Assembly: GCA_948467735.1 (NCBI GenBank)
Contig: CAOKFN010000006.1
Coordinates: 53,884-117,883, forward strand
DNA: 64,000 bases
Direction of reading: 5' to 3'
Source of the DNA: an uncultured bacterium
Lineage (GTDB): Bacteria > Bacillota > Clostridia > Lachnospirales > Lachnospiraceae
Positions 17,251-25,270 of the stretch are shown here, one piece after another. The notes beneath the pieces were generated by a model. That model was given only the letters and a program-made list of their open reading frames with translations, ran no database searches and had not been told where the DNA came from. How positions within the stretch are numbered: position 1 is the first letter of the stretch; the number at the start of each line of letters is the position of its first letter. Made by a program: the position numbers and the translations under genes.

Positions 17251-17529
17251 ATGAAAATGATTATAGGTTATGTGATTCTTATCAATATTATCGGCTTTGC
17301 CGTCATGGGCATAGATAAAAAAAGAGCCGTCCGGGGTGCATGGCGCATCTCGGAGGCTTCTTTATTTCTGACTGCCCTTTTAGGCGGCGCTTTGGGATGC
17401 ACCTTGGGAATGCATCATTTCCGCCACAAGACAAGGCATTGGTATTTTAAATACGGAATGCCCGCCATTTTACTCATAGAACTGCTGCTGTGCTATTTCG
17501 CGGCGTCCTCCGGACTGCTTTTTTCATAA
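17251..17529 (+). CDS. DUF1294 membrane protein
   Basis: 92 residues, two to three hydrophobic segments and the DUF1294 pattern MGIDKKRAVRG, WRISEASLF, LGGALGCTLGMHHFRHKT. Function unknown in the family. The start at 17251 has GGAG 7 nt upstream; a frame from 17221 is possible. It follows argG by 33 bp on the same strand, and its 3' end overlaps the convergent lipoprotein gene by 37 bp. Confidence 0.85.
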   Translation: MKMIIGYVILINIIGFAVMGIDKKRAVRGAWRISEASLFLTALLGGALGCTLGMHHFRHKTRHWYFKYGMPAILLIELLLCYFAASSGLLFS

Positions 17530-18158
17530 ATCCACTCCACCTGATAGGATGCGTCCGTTATCTCGCCTATCTGTTTAATATAATTCTCTATCAGCTTTCT
17601 GGCTCTGTCCTGCGCCCGCAGCAGCATACTGTCGTCATTTTCAAACAGCCCTCTTATATGCTCATTGGCCGCCGCCACCGCCTCCGTCTGGTTTTGGGCC
17701 GTAATGGGATTTTTGTTCAGGCCGTCGTCCGATGAAATATAGCTGTCTTCCGTAAAAGAATAATCGGACAGGCCAAGCAGTTCGGCTTGGGGGATTGTGA
17801 TGATAATGTGTTCCTTCTCTATTTCCATCGTCACCTTCGACATATCGATTCCCAATTTTGCAACGCCGCTGTATTCAATCCAGAAAGTGCGTTCCACCTC
17901 CCCGATGTGAAGAAGGCCGCTGCCTTTTTCTTTCACGGATTTCGCCACATTATGATAATAGCACTCAATTGTGGCAAGCTCGCAGATGGATCTTATCTGC
18001 GTGATATCCGGATAGCTTATTTTCACCGTTTCCGCGGGTTCGGGCGTTTCTATGATATCGTTCATTACGGGCGTACCGTCTTCCGGTTCCTTGGCGCAGG
18101 AGCATACGGCCGCCATGAAAAGGCCAAGAACAGCCGCGGCAATTATTTTCTTCTTCAT
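17493..18158 (-). CDS. DUF4230 lipoprotein
   Basis: 221 residues. Signal peptide MKKKIIAAAVLGLFMAAVCSC with a lipoprotein-type Cys at about 20-21, then a DUF4230 domain (from about 50) with the features CELATIECYYHNVAK, KLGIDMSKV and IIITIPQAELL. DUF4230 proteins are secreted or membrane-anchored and of unknown function. The start ATG overlaps the stop of the upstream paralogue as ATGA, so the two are coupled. Its 3' end overlaps the DUF1294 gene on the opposite strand. Confidence 0.85.
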   Translation of the reverse strand: MKKKIIAAAVLGLFMAAVCSCAKEPEDGTPVMNDIIETPEPAETVKISYPDITQIRSICELATIECYYHNVAKSVKEKGSGLLHIGEVERTFWIEYSGVAKLGIDMSKVTMEIEKEHIIITIPQAELLGLSDYSFTEDSYISSDDGLNKNPITAQNQTEAVAAANEHIRGLFENDDSMLLRAQDRARKLIENYIKQIGEITDASYQVEWIYEKSSPEDAAK

Positions 18159-18841
18159 CTGTGACTCCCCTTTACCTGAATATTTATCGTATATTCCTGT
18201 TCTATCTGCTTGATCCAAGGCGTTACCAGCGCTTCCACAACCGATTTGGCATTGGCCTGAGCCAGAGTCAGCAGCTCTTCTTCCTTATCCGTTCTTTGAT
18301 CCAAATCCTTCTGGCATAAAAGAAAGGCTTCCTGATGTATTCTCTCCGTCTCGCTTTTTTTATCCTTAAATATAAATTCCAAAGTGCCCGGATCAACCGT
18401 TTTCTCCTGAAATTCAATCTCGGGAATGGTAATCGTAACGACCTTTTCTTCCTCGTTTAATTCCACCTCTATCCGGCTAAAATCCATTCCGACTTTTACC
18501 CGGCCCTCATAAGCCACATAATATTTCACGGTAATTCCGTCTTCCTCGTATGCCTTTGCAATGGCGTTGTAGGTATAATCGGCTGTGGATAATTCGCTGA
18601 CTGCAAATACCTTCTTTATGGACGCCTCGGAAAATGTCGCCGTTTCACCCTCCCGTCCTATCACCGCGTCCGAAATCACTTCCCCGGCCTTGTCTATCAC
18701 CTCAGCCGCCCCATTGGAGAAATTTCTGCATAGAATAACAAAAAGGACTGCGATAATAACGCACAGACCAAGGATAATCAAGCGAAGCTTTCCAATCTTT
18801 TCGTTTTTTTCATGTATTCTATGATGATCTTCACAGCCCAT
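18155..18841 (-). CDS. DUF4230 membrane-anchored protein
   Basis: 228 residues. A short charged N-terminus, one membrane helix (about 19-38, LRLIILGLCVIIAVLFVILC) and an outside DUF4230 domain (VSELSTADYTYNAIAK, KVGMDFSRIEVEL, VVTITIPEIEF). It is a paralogue of the next gene, with the same domain but a helix instead of a lipid anchor. GGAGG stands 6 nt before the ATG. The pair forms a two-gene unit and may make a heteromeric surface protein (inference). Confidence 0.85.
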   Translation of the reverse strand: MGCEDHHRIHEKNEKIGKLRLIILGLCVIIAVLFVILCRNFSNGAAEVIDKAGEVISDAVIGREGETATFSEASIKKVFAVSELSTADYTYNAIAKAYEEDGITVKYYVAYEGRVKVGMDFSRIEVELNEEEKVVTITIPEIEFQEKTVDPGTLEFIFKDKKSETERIHQEAFLLCQKDLDQRTDKEEELLTLAQANAKSVVEALVTPWIKQIEQEYTINIQVKGSHR

Positions 18842-19097
18842 TATGTACCTCCATATCCTATCTTCCGTATCAAAATACTTTTTACAATAACAGCCTTAAA
18901 AAACCTCCCATAACCTCCTGCCAAGTCTACAGCCCCATAGCATTTGCAAGGCCAATTCATATTGGCTTTGACAGGAAACATGGCTTTAGAAACATGGCTT
19001 TATATTCATTCAGGCGCGTCCCAAAGGCAGCACAGCCTGATTGGCTCATTGCCATGCGGGCAATGTCCGCTCGACGAGCAATGCCTGCCTGCGGGAA

Positions 19098-19385
19098 TCA
19101 ACGGCTTTCATTCAGCTGCTGTAAGAAACCATGCCGGATGAAAGCTTCTTTTATCGCCTCGAATTCCTTTTCCCCTGTGTAATCCAGTGCGGAGGCCTTT
19201 GCTATATCATTATATATTTGATTGTAATCCCCGCCTGTGAAACGGGACATCACCTTCGCAAGCTGCCGGTCGGACATTTCGGGATACAGCAGCGCAAGGA
19301 CGCGCCAATATTGACGGCCCGAAAGCCGACAATCCGGAAAAACATCGTTCAATATTCTATAAATCGGACAAAGCTCATCTGACAC
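19098..19385 (-). CDS. Conserved hypothetical protein, 95 residues
   Basis: A small, soluble, probably helical protein. The start is GTG with AGGAG 7 nt upstream. The sequence (SGRQYWRVLALLYPEMSDRQ, FTGGDYNQIYNDIA) shows no domain I recognise. A strong promoter lies 135 bp upstream. It is not obviously linked to its neighbours, DUF4230 and DegV. The 255 bp on its downstream side hold short inverted repeats (GCCAAT/ATTGGC) and a doubled ACATGGCTTTA but no gene. Confidence 0.6.
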   Translation of the reverse strand: MSDELCPIYRILNDVFPDCRLSGRQYWRVLALLYPEMSDRQLAKVMSRFTGGDYNQIYNDIAKASALDYTGEKEFEAIKEAFIRHGFLQQLNESR

Positions 19386-19519
19386 TTTTTCACTCCTTTT
19401 TATATAAACAATGACGCTATTTTATGTGCAAAGCTATTTGGGCATGCTGCTTAGTCCGCGTAATCTACCTATCAATTTTTCTGTAGAACCTTGACGGCAG
19501 GACTCCCGCCATCCATATT

Positions 19520-19548
19520 ATTATACCTGCTAAATACTTTCCCTGCAA
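19520..19548 (-). promoter_or_regulatory. Promoter of the 95-residue hypothetical gene
   Basis: Minus strand: -35 TTGCAG, 17-bp spacer, -10 TATAAT. The leader of about 130 nt starts with a small hairpin (GGCGGGA/TCCTGCC). The rest of the gap 19386-19684 holds no gene. Confidence 0.65.
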
Positions 19549-19684
19549 TGAAAATCTGACTATTTCCATAGGCATATTTATGAAATTATGATACGGATGT
19601 TTTTTTGTCCCTTTTATGTGAAATGTGGTATTCTGTCATAAATCGCGTTCTTTTCAATCGAGTAAAGAAGATTTTCTCCCTGCA

Positions 19685-19718
19685 CATAGAAAAGGAGCCT
19701 GCGGCTCACAGGCTCCTT
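19685..19718 (-). terminator. Terminator of the degV gene
   Basis: Minus strand: 10-bp perfect stem AAGGAGCCTG / CAGGCTCCTT with a 7-nt loop, followed by TTTTCTATG, 46 bp past the stop. Confidence 0.85.
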
Positions 19719-19763
19719 CCCTTTGGGATATATGCATTCCATGTAAAAAAAACCGTACAGTTC

Positions 19764-20600
19764 CTAAGTAGTCACAATAACGCCCCCATCGTTGGCATAC
19801 ATACTGCTGATTCCTCTGGTATCCATAATGATACATTCTTTAAATTTCTTCCTCTCCAAAATCATGTCCCGCACCTGTTCCGCGCGGTCATAAGCATTGC
19901 AGTGTGTGATAATAAGCCTCCTCTCCTCCGGCTTCGGCGCCTCCGAAGCCGCCAGCTCCGCCATCTTTCCAAGGGCCTTCTTAATTCCTATGGTCTTGCT
20001 GCGCTGGATAATCTCCCCCTTATGGGATCCCATCACGGGCTTGATATTCAAAGTGGACGCAACCAAGGCCTTCACGCCGCTGAGCCTTCCGTTTTTCCGC
20101 AGCGTCTCCAAATTGTCCAGCACAAAATAAGTGTGAATGCTGTCCCGGAAAGCTTCAATCCGCGTTACGATTTCCTCAAAAGGAAGACCCGCCTCCTCCA
20201 ATTCCACCAGCTTCAAAGCAATCTGCGTCTCCCCTCCGCTGGCCGATTCAGAATCCACCACATGAATCTGTTTCTTGCCATATTTTTCATGGCACAGCCT
20301 CTTCCCCAGTTCCGCGCTGTTATAGCTGCCGCTCAAATGAGAGGAAAGAGTCACCACATACACATGATCCTCATCCCCTTGATAGCTCTGCATAAAGCGC
20401 TCCGGCGACGGACAGGAGGACTTGGGGCATTTGGGATATTCCGCTACTTTTTTCAAGAATTCCGCCTGATTAAAATTCTCGTCATCCGGCACACAGTAAT
20501 CCCCCACCTCCAATCCCAGCGGTATTCTCTCAAACCTTTTATCCTCAAGCAGACTTGCAGGGAGCTCCCCGCAGCTGTCCAATATAATCTTATAGCTCAA
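19764..20600 (-). CDS. DegV-family fatty-acid-binding protein
   Basis: 278 residues. DegV/EDD fold proteins bind a fatty acid between two domains and, in fatty-acid kinase systems, present it to FakA. Family marks: YKIILDSCGELP at the N-terminus, VTLSSHLSGSYNSAE and VVDSESASGGE, and a helical C-terminal domain. The start is taken as TTG at 20600 because AAGGAG lies 7 nt before it; an upstream ATG adds 14 unlike residues. Monocistronic with its own terminator. No FakA-like gene is in the window. Confidence 0.88.
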   Translation of the reverse strand: MSYKIILDSCGELPASLLEDKRFERIPLGLEVGDYCVPDDENFNQAEFLKKVAEYPKCPKSSCPSPERFMQSYQGDEDHVYVVTLSSHLSGSYNSAELGKRLCHEKYGKKQIHVVDSESASGGETQIALKLVELEEAGLPFEEIVTRIEAFRDSIHTYFVLDNLETLRKNGRLSGVKALVASTLNIKPVMGSHKGEIIQRSKTIGIKKALGKMAELAASEAPKPEERRLIITHCNAYDRAEQVRDMILERKKFKECIIMDTRGISSMYANDGGVIVTT

Positions 20601-20873
20601 AATTACTCTCCTTTTCCCGTTCCATGCTTGTATGTTATCCATGTCAATTTTTTACGTTTCAAAATCTATTATACATAGTTTTCATTACTAGTTATAATAG
20701 CATATATTACTCCGATTTGTAAAGTATATTCTTAGAAAATTGTAACAGAATTCGCTCTCCGAATTTTGTTATCCCGCTTCTATTACAGGAAGCGCCTGCT
20801 CAAAACTTATGCTGGTCAGCTGTCTGCCCGTTGGATTTCCCGGAGGAAGCGGCGCTGTTCGAGCAAAATGGCA

Positions 20874-20902
20874 TTGACATTATTTTTTACATTTGATAAT
20901 AT
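20874..20902 (+). promoter_or_regulatory. Promoter of the transglutaminase-like gene
   Basis: -35 TTGACA, 17-bp spacer, -10 TAATAT, 50 bp before the start codon. The rest of 20601-20873 is AT-rich near DegV (a weak minus-strand promoter TTTACA-N18-TATTAT) and holds no gene. Confidence 0.7.
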
Positions 20903-20952
20903 CTAATGAAAACAGGTGCTTTCTCATAAGAATAGCGGAGGTCAAAAAATAC

Positions 20953-21861
20953 ATGAACGAACAAGCCTATCAGCGTTATTTAGAAACCAGCGTCTATACC
21001 TATCTAGGGATGTATAAAGACTTTGTATTATCGCTGCCGGACGACATCCCATCGATAGGAACGCTGATCTGCGATCAAATTACTCATCCATCTATGTATT
21101 TTACTGAACCGTCTCCTTATTTAGAAAATACTTATTTTGGAAAATTTGCGTCCTATCCGAAACAGCGTTTTAAAAACGAAGATGAATTATATATAACTGC
21201 CGTCTCAATGATTGCCGGTATTTTACGTTTAGACGAGACAGGATTTACAAAGAACAGAGATGTGACAAAAAGAATTACCGTATCCTGTCGGCAGGCGTCC
21301 GTATTGTTTAGTGCAATCTTAAAGGCAAAAGGAATCCCCTGCCGTTCAAGGGCCGGATTTATGGACTTTGGCAGCACCGGCGACAGTTATATGGAACACT
21401 GGGTGAATGAATTTTGGGATTTTAATGAAAACAGATGGGTTTTGGCAGATGTTGACGGCTATTATGAGTACGAACGGCGTTTTGGTTACAGTCAATTTGA
21501 TTTACCGCGCCGAAAGTTTCTGACTGCTGCGGAAGCATGGCTTGGTTTGAGAGCAGACACATTACATAAAAATATAAACGTTTTTTCTCCAAGTCTTTTG
21601 CAGGGAGTCTGCGAATACTTGTTTATGGATTTTCATGCATTGATGAATAATGAAATTTTTTATTCTTATCAACCCTTATATCTTCGCGGCGGAATAGAGG
21701 GACTGAATCAGGATGAATTAAAGGAACTGGATTATTTGGCAGAATTATTGCTGGAACCCGATAAAAATATGGCGCAGATAGAATATTTGCGGGATACAAA
21801 TGAAAAGCTGTCTATTTTGACAAATAATACGCAGAACATTTACTATGACACATTTGGATAG
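20953..21861 (+). CDS. Transglutaminase-like cysteine protein
   Basis: 302 residues with a transglutaminase-like core in the middle. The likely triad is C112 in SCRQASVLFSAILKAKGIPCR, H149 in EHWVNEFWD and an Asp in RWVLADVDGY. No signal peptide, so cytoplasmic. Such domains act as peptidases, amidases or crosslinkers; the substrate is unknown. GGAGG is 11 nt before the ATG, a long gap. The gene is clearly more AT-rich than its neighbours, suggesting recent transfer. A small unknown gene follows on the same strand. Confidence 0.78.
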   Translation: MNEQAYQRYLETSVYTYLGMYKDFVLSLPDDIPSIGTLICDQITHPSMYFTEPSPYLENTYFGKFASYPKQRFKNEDELYITAVSMIAGILRLDETGFTKNRDVTKRITVSCRQASVLFSAILKAKGIPCRSRAGFMDFGSTGDSYMEHWVNEFWDFNENRWVLADVDGYYEYERRFGYSQFDLPRRKFLTAAEAWLGLRADTLHKNINVFSPSLLQGVCEYLFMDFHALMNNEIFYSYQPLYLRGGIEGLNQDELKELDYLAELLLEPDKNMAQIEYLRDTNEKLSILTNNTQNIYYDTFG

Positions 21862-21958
21862 CATCATAGTTTTACAGTTTCTGCATATCGCTTAAAGTGG
21901 CCGGATTTTTCCTCAATAGCACCGCGTCAATATTACATATCATCATTAGGAGAAAATA

Positions 21959-22279
21959 ATGGGAATATTTAATAGAAATAAGAAAAAACAAAGTTCCGAG
22001 AGAAACGAAATAAGCAACAGAGAATTACGGGAAAACTTAGCAGACGCCGCTTTGCAGACATTAACCGCAGGCAAAGACTATCATCAGCTGGCCAATACCA
22101 CCTGCGAGTTCGGGTATTTGTTTGTGATTGAAGGCCATGGTCTGGAGGCATTGTTTAAAATTACCACGGACAAAGGGACCTCTTATTTTGCGGCCCAGAA
22201 GGACTCTATTCTCCGGCTGAATTTTAATGAGGAATTATTCAAGAGCACAACGGAGACGTTTTTAAGCATGCATCAATAA
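21959..22279 (+). CDS. Hypothetical protein, 106 residues
   Basis: A small soluble protein starting MGIFNRNKKKQ; AGGAG lies 6 nt before the ATG. A basic, Ser/Asn-rich N-terminus leads to an alternating strand-like part (FGYLFVIEGHGLEALFKITT, TSYFAAQKDSILRLN). No family recognised. It follows the transglutaminase-like gene by 97 bp and ends at a strong hairpin, so the two may form a small transferred unit. Confidence 0.55.
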   Translation: MGIFNRNKKKQSSERNEISNRELRENLADAALQTLTAGKDYHQLANTTCEFGYLFVIEGHGLEALFKITTDKGTSYFAAQKDSILRLNFNEELFKSTTETFLSMHQ

Positions 22280-22280
22280 A

Positions 22281-22320
22281 TAATCCGCTTATGCTTTTCA
22301 TCAAAAGCATAAGCGGATTA
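22281..22320. terminator. Bidirectional hairpin between convergent genes
   Basis: An 18-bp perfect stem (22281-22298 with 22303-22320, loop CATC) sits between the 106-residue gene and the flagellin-like gene, which converge. No long T-run follows on either side, but stem strength and place fit a shared terminator. Confidence 0.75.
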
Positions 22321-22325
22321 TAAAC

Positions 22326-23114
22326 TCACATCCCGCCAAAAAGCTTCAGCACGGACGCATCATCCTGCATTCTCCTGCGCATCATACCCATGCGGTAATC
22401 CTGCAGCAGCCTGTTCTTTTCTTTCTCCGAGACAGCCTTGGGAATATCCAAATCTTCAATACGGCTTCTGGAACCCACCAGATTCAAAGAAGTATTGGTA
22501 TTGCTGTTATAAGCATGTTCCAAGGAATTTGTGACCGCTCCGGTCTTGCTTCTTGCCGAATTAATCTTGTCGATGGCGGCATCAATATCTTCGATGTTGA
22601 AATTCTTCGTGACGTCATAGCCCTCAATTCCCAGAGACTGCAATGTCACATTCTCCATCCCGATTTTCATGCCCGTGCCGTCGGCATTGGCCGCAATATG
22701 CATATCCGCCATACTGCCGTCCATCAGCTTCATCTCGTTATACTTGGTACCCACTGCGGAGCGCTCCACATCCTGCAGCAGCTGGCCGACCTCATTTTGA
22801 ATCATTTCCCTGTCGGATTCGCCATACAGGCCATTGGACGCCTGAACGCTGAGTTCGCGGATTCTCTGAAGAGAATCAACCATGGTTCCCATAGCCCCGT
22901 CCTTGATATTGGCTACGCCCACGCCATCCTTGATATTGGCCGCGCCCACATCCAAGCCGTTGCTTTCTTTCTTCATCTTATTGACAATGGCAAGCCCTGC
23001 CGCGTCGTCCTTCGCCCTCTGGATTCTGTTTCCGCTGGCAATTTTACCATAAATAGAATGCATACTATTTTTGGTATAGAGCGAATTCATGCTGTTCATT
23101 GTTCCTATCCTCAT
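22326..23114 (-). CDS. Flagellin-like protein (orphan)
   Basis: 262 residues. The N-terminal D0/D1 flagellin region is clear (GKIASGNRIQRAKDDAAGLA, NIKDGAMGTMVDSLQRIREL, SVQASNG), with a short variable middle and a C-terminal helical part (DAAIDKINSARSKTGAVTNS). The C-terminus ends in a basic RMGMMRRRMQDDASVLKLFGGM rather than the usual SVLQLL. It has its own promoter and AAGGAG site. No flagellar genes adjoin it, so it may serve a distant flagellar locus or be a divergent paralogue. Confidence 0.88.
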   Translation of the reverse strand: MRIGTMNSMNSLYTKNSMHSIYGKIASGNRIQRAKDDAAGLAIVNKMKKESNGLDVGAANIKDGVGVANIKDGAMGTMVDSLQRIRELSVQASNGLYGESDREMIQNEVGQLLQDVERSAVGTKYNEMKLMDGSMADMHIAANADGTGMKIGMENVTLQSLGIEGYDVTKNFNIEDIDAAIDKINSARSKTGAVTNSLEHAYNSNTNTSLNLVGSRSRIEDLDIPKAVSEKEKNRLLQDYRMGMMRRRMQDDASVLKLFGGM

Positions 23115-23176
23115 ACGATACTCCTTTCCTGCGCACGTAGAACTCTTGCGCGCATACTGTTTTCCCTCTTGCTTCC

Positions 23177-23205
23177 AGTATAATACAGCCGCACCTGAAA
23201 TTCAA
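23177..23205 (-). promoter_or_regulatory. Promoter of the flagellin-like gene
   Basis: Minus strand: -35 TTGAAT, 17-bp spacer, -10 TATACT. This is a housekeeping-type promoter; no sigma-28-like pair was seen. Confidence 0.6.
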
Positions 23206-23255
23206 TCCATATTTAGGAAATTTTCCGTAAAATTTATCCGGTAAATTTTTTGCTC

Positions 23256-25268
23256 TTAACCCCCTATGGCATTTCCCGTATACAGCTGATAATATTTGCC
23301 CTTCTGCTCAATCAGCTGGTCGTGGGTTCCCCGCTCTATGATGCGCCCCTGTTCCAAAACCATGATGCAGTCGCTGTTTTTCACGGTGGAAAGCCTGTGG
23401 GCAATGACGAAATTGGTGCGCCCCTTCATCAGCGCGTCCATGCCCTGCTGCACCAGCTTCTCCGTTCTGGTGTCAATGGAGCTGGTGGCTTCGTCCAGAA
23501 TCAGCACGGGCGGATCCGCAATGGCGGCTCTGGCAATGGCAAGGAGCTGTCTCTGTCCCTGACTTAAATTCGCCCCGTCCCCATGCAGCATGGTATTGTA
23601 CCCTTCCGGCAGCCTTCGGATAAATCCGTCCGCGTTTGCCAGCTTGGCAGCTTTGATTACTTCCTCGTCCGTGGCGTCCAGCTTGCCGTAACGGATATTT
23701 TCCATCACCGTATCCGTAAAGAGATGGGTATCCTGGAGCACGATTCCCAAGGAACGCCTCAAATCCGCCTTTTTAATCTTGGTCACGTTAATAGCGTCAT
23801 AACGTATTTTCCCATCCTGTATATCATAAAATCTGTTGATCAGATTGGTGATGGTCGTCTTGCCCGCACCCGTGGCGCCCACAAAGGCAATCTTCTGTCC
23901 CGGTTTGGCGTACAGCTCGATATCATGCAGAATCATCTTGTCATCGCTGTATCCGAAATCCACATGGTCGAATACCACGTCGCCCTTTAACTCCACATAA
24001 GTCGTGGTATTGTCCGCTTTGTGATAATGCTTCCACGCCCAAAGTCCTGTCCGTCCGCTGCTCTCCGCAAGCGTTCCGTCCGGCTTCTTCTGGGCGTTGA
24101 CCAGCTCCACATACCCTTCGTCCACCTCCGGCTTCTCATCCATAAGCTTAAAGATTCTGTCCGCCCCTGCCAGAGCCATGATAATACTGTTGAACTGCTG
24201 GCTTACCTGATTAATCGGCATATTAAAGGACTTATTAAAGCTTAAAAAGCTTGCCAGACCGCCCAAGGTCAGTCCTGACACCCCGGTAAGGGCAAGGATT
24301 CCTCCCACTACGGCGCAGACCACATAGCTTAAATTTCCCAGCTGCAGATTCAACGGCCCCATCATATTGGCAAACTTATTGGCCTGATACGCACTGTCAA
24401 AAAGCGTTTCGTTCAGCTGACGGAATTGTTCCAGACTCTCCTCTTCATGGCAGAATACCTTTACCACCTTCTGTCCGGCCATGGTTTCTTCAATGCAGCC
24501 GTTTAAAGCGCCTATGGCCCGCTGCTGTTCCACAAAATACCGGCTGCTGAGAGACGCGATCTTCTTGGTGGTAATCAGCATAATTCCCACCATCAAAAGG
24601 GTTACAAGCGTCAGGGGAATATCAAGAATCACCATATATACGAACACTCCCGCCACCGTGATGACGCTGTTCAGCATCTGGGGGATGCTCTGGCTTATCA
24701 TCTGCCGCAGCGTATCGATATCATTGGTGTACAAGGACATAATATCCCCATGGGCATGAGTGTCAAAATATTTAATGGGCAGGTTCTCCATTTTCTCAAA
24801 CATATCATTTCTGATATTCCTAAGCGTTCCCTGAGCCACATTGATTAGGATTCGGGACTGGGTAAAGGAAGCCAGCACACCCAGCCCATAAAATACGGCC
24901 ACTCTGCCTATGGCTCCCGCCAGCGGGCCGTAATCCGGATTCGCCCCGCCTATGAGCGGCAAAATATAGGAATCAATCAGAGTCCTCATAAACATCGTTC
25001 CCTGAAGGCTGGAATACACGGACACGAAAATGCAGATAACCACAATAACCCAGCATATCCCGTAATCTTTTAAGGTATATCCCATGACGCGTTTAAAAAG
25101 TTTTCCGGGATTGTCCAGCTTTGGCCTCGGCCCCCTTACTCTGGCCCCGCCGGGGCCATGTCCGGGACCTGCGGGGCCATGCCCGGCCGCGCCGTTTCCT
25201 CCGGAACCGCCCGCCGTCCCCTGATTTGTTGACGGCCTCTCCGCCGCCGACTGTCTCTCCTCTGCCAT
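23256..25268 (-). CDS. ABC exporter half-transporter with intact ATPase site
   Basis: 670 residues: a Gly/Pro/Ala-rich N-terminal extension of about 50 residues, six membrane helices (about 65-350) and an ATPase domain. Walker A is GATGAGKT, the signature LSQGQRQ, Walker B LILDEATS with catalytic Glu, and the switch His is in VIAHRLS. A roughly 30-residue insert lies between the membrane and ATPase domains. It follows its partner by 2 bp. Together they form a heterodimeric multidrug-type exporter in which this subunit carries the catalytic Glu and His. Confidence 0.93.
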   Translation of the reverse strand: MAEERQSAAERPSTNQGTAGGSGGNGAAGHGPAGPGHGPGGARVRGPRPKLDNPGKLFKRVMGYTLKDYGICWVIVVICIFVSVYSSLQGTMFMRTLIDSYILPLIGGANPDYGPLAGAIGRVAVFYGLGVLASFTQSRILINVAQGTLRNIRNDMFEKMENLPIKYFDTHAHGDIMSLYTNDIDTLRQMISQSIPQMLNSVITVAGVFVYMVILDIPLTLVTLLMVGIMLITTKKIASLSSRYFVEQQRAIGALNGCIEETMAGQKVVKVFCHEEESLEQFRQLNETLFDSAYQANKFANMMGPLNLQLGNLSYVVCAVVGGILALTGVSGLTLGGLASFLSFNKSFNMPINQVSQQFNSIIMALAGADRIFKLMDEKPEVDEGYVELVNAQKKPDGTLAESSGRTGLWAWKHYHKADNTTTYVELKGDVVFDHVDFGYSDDKMILHDIELYAKPGQKIAFVGATGAGKTTITNLINRFYDIQDGKIRYDAINVTKIKKADLRRSLGIVLQDTHLFTDTVMENIRYGKLDATDEEVIKAAKLANADGFIRRLPEGYNTMLHGDGANLSQGQRQLLAIARAAIADPPVLILDEATSSIDTRTEKLVQQGMDALMKGRTNFVIAHRLSTVKNSDCIMVLEQGRIIERGTHDQLIEQKGKYYQLYTGNAIGG

Positions 25269-25270
25269 AT

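Noticed and set aside
19605..20678. A 357-codon plus-strand frame opposite degV
   Set aside because: Antisense of degV with its terminator inside; no domain seen.
22326..23114. Internal duplication in the flagellin-like protein (NIKDG twice)
   Set aside because: Alignment by eye with ordinary flagellins keeps the normal spacing of the two DG motifs, so it is chance similarity rather than an insert.
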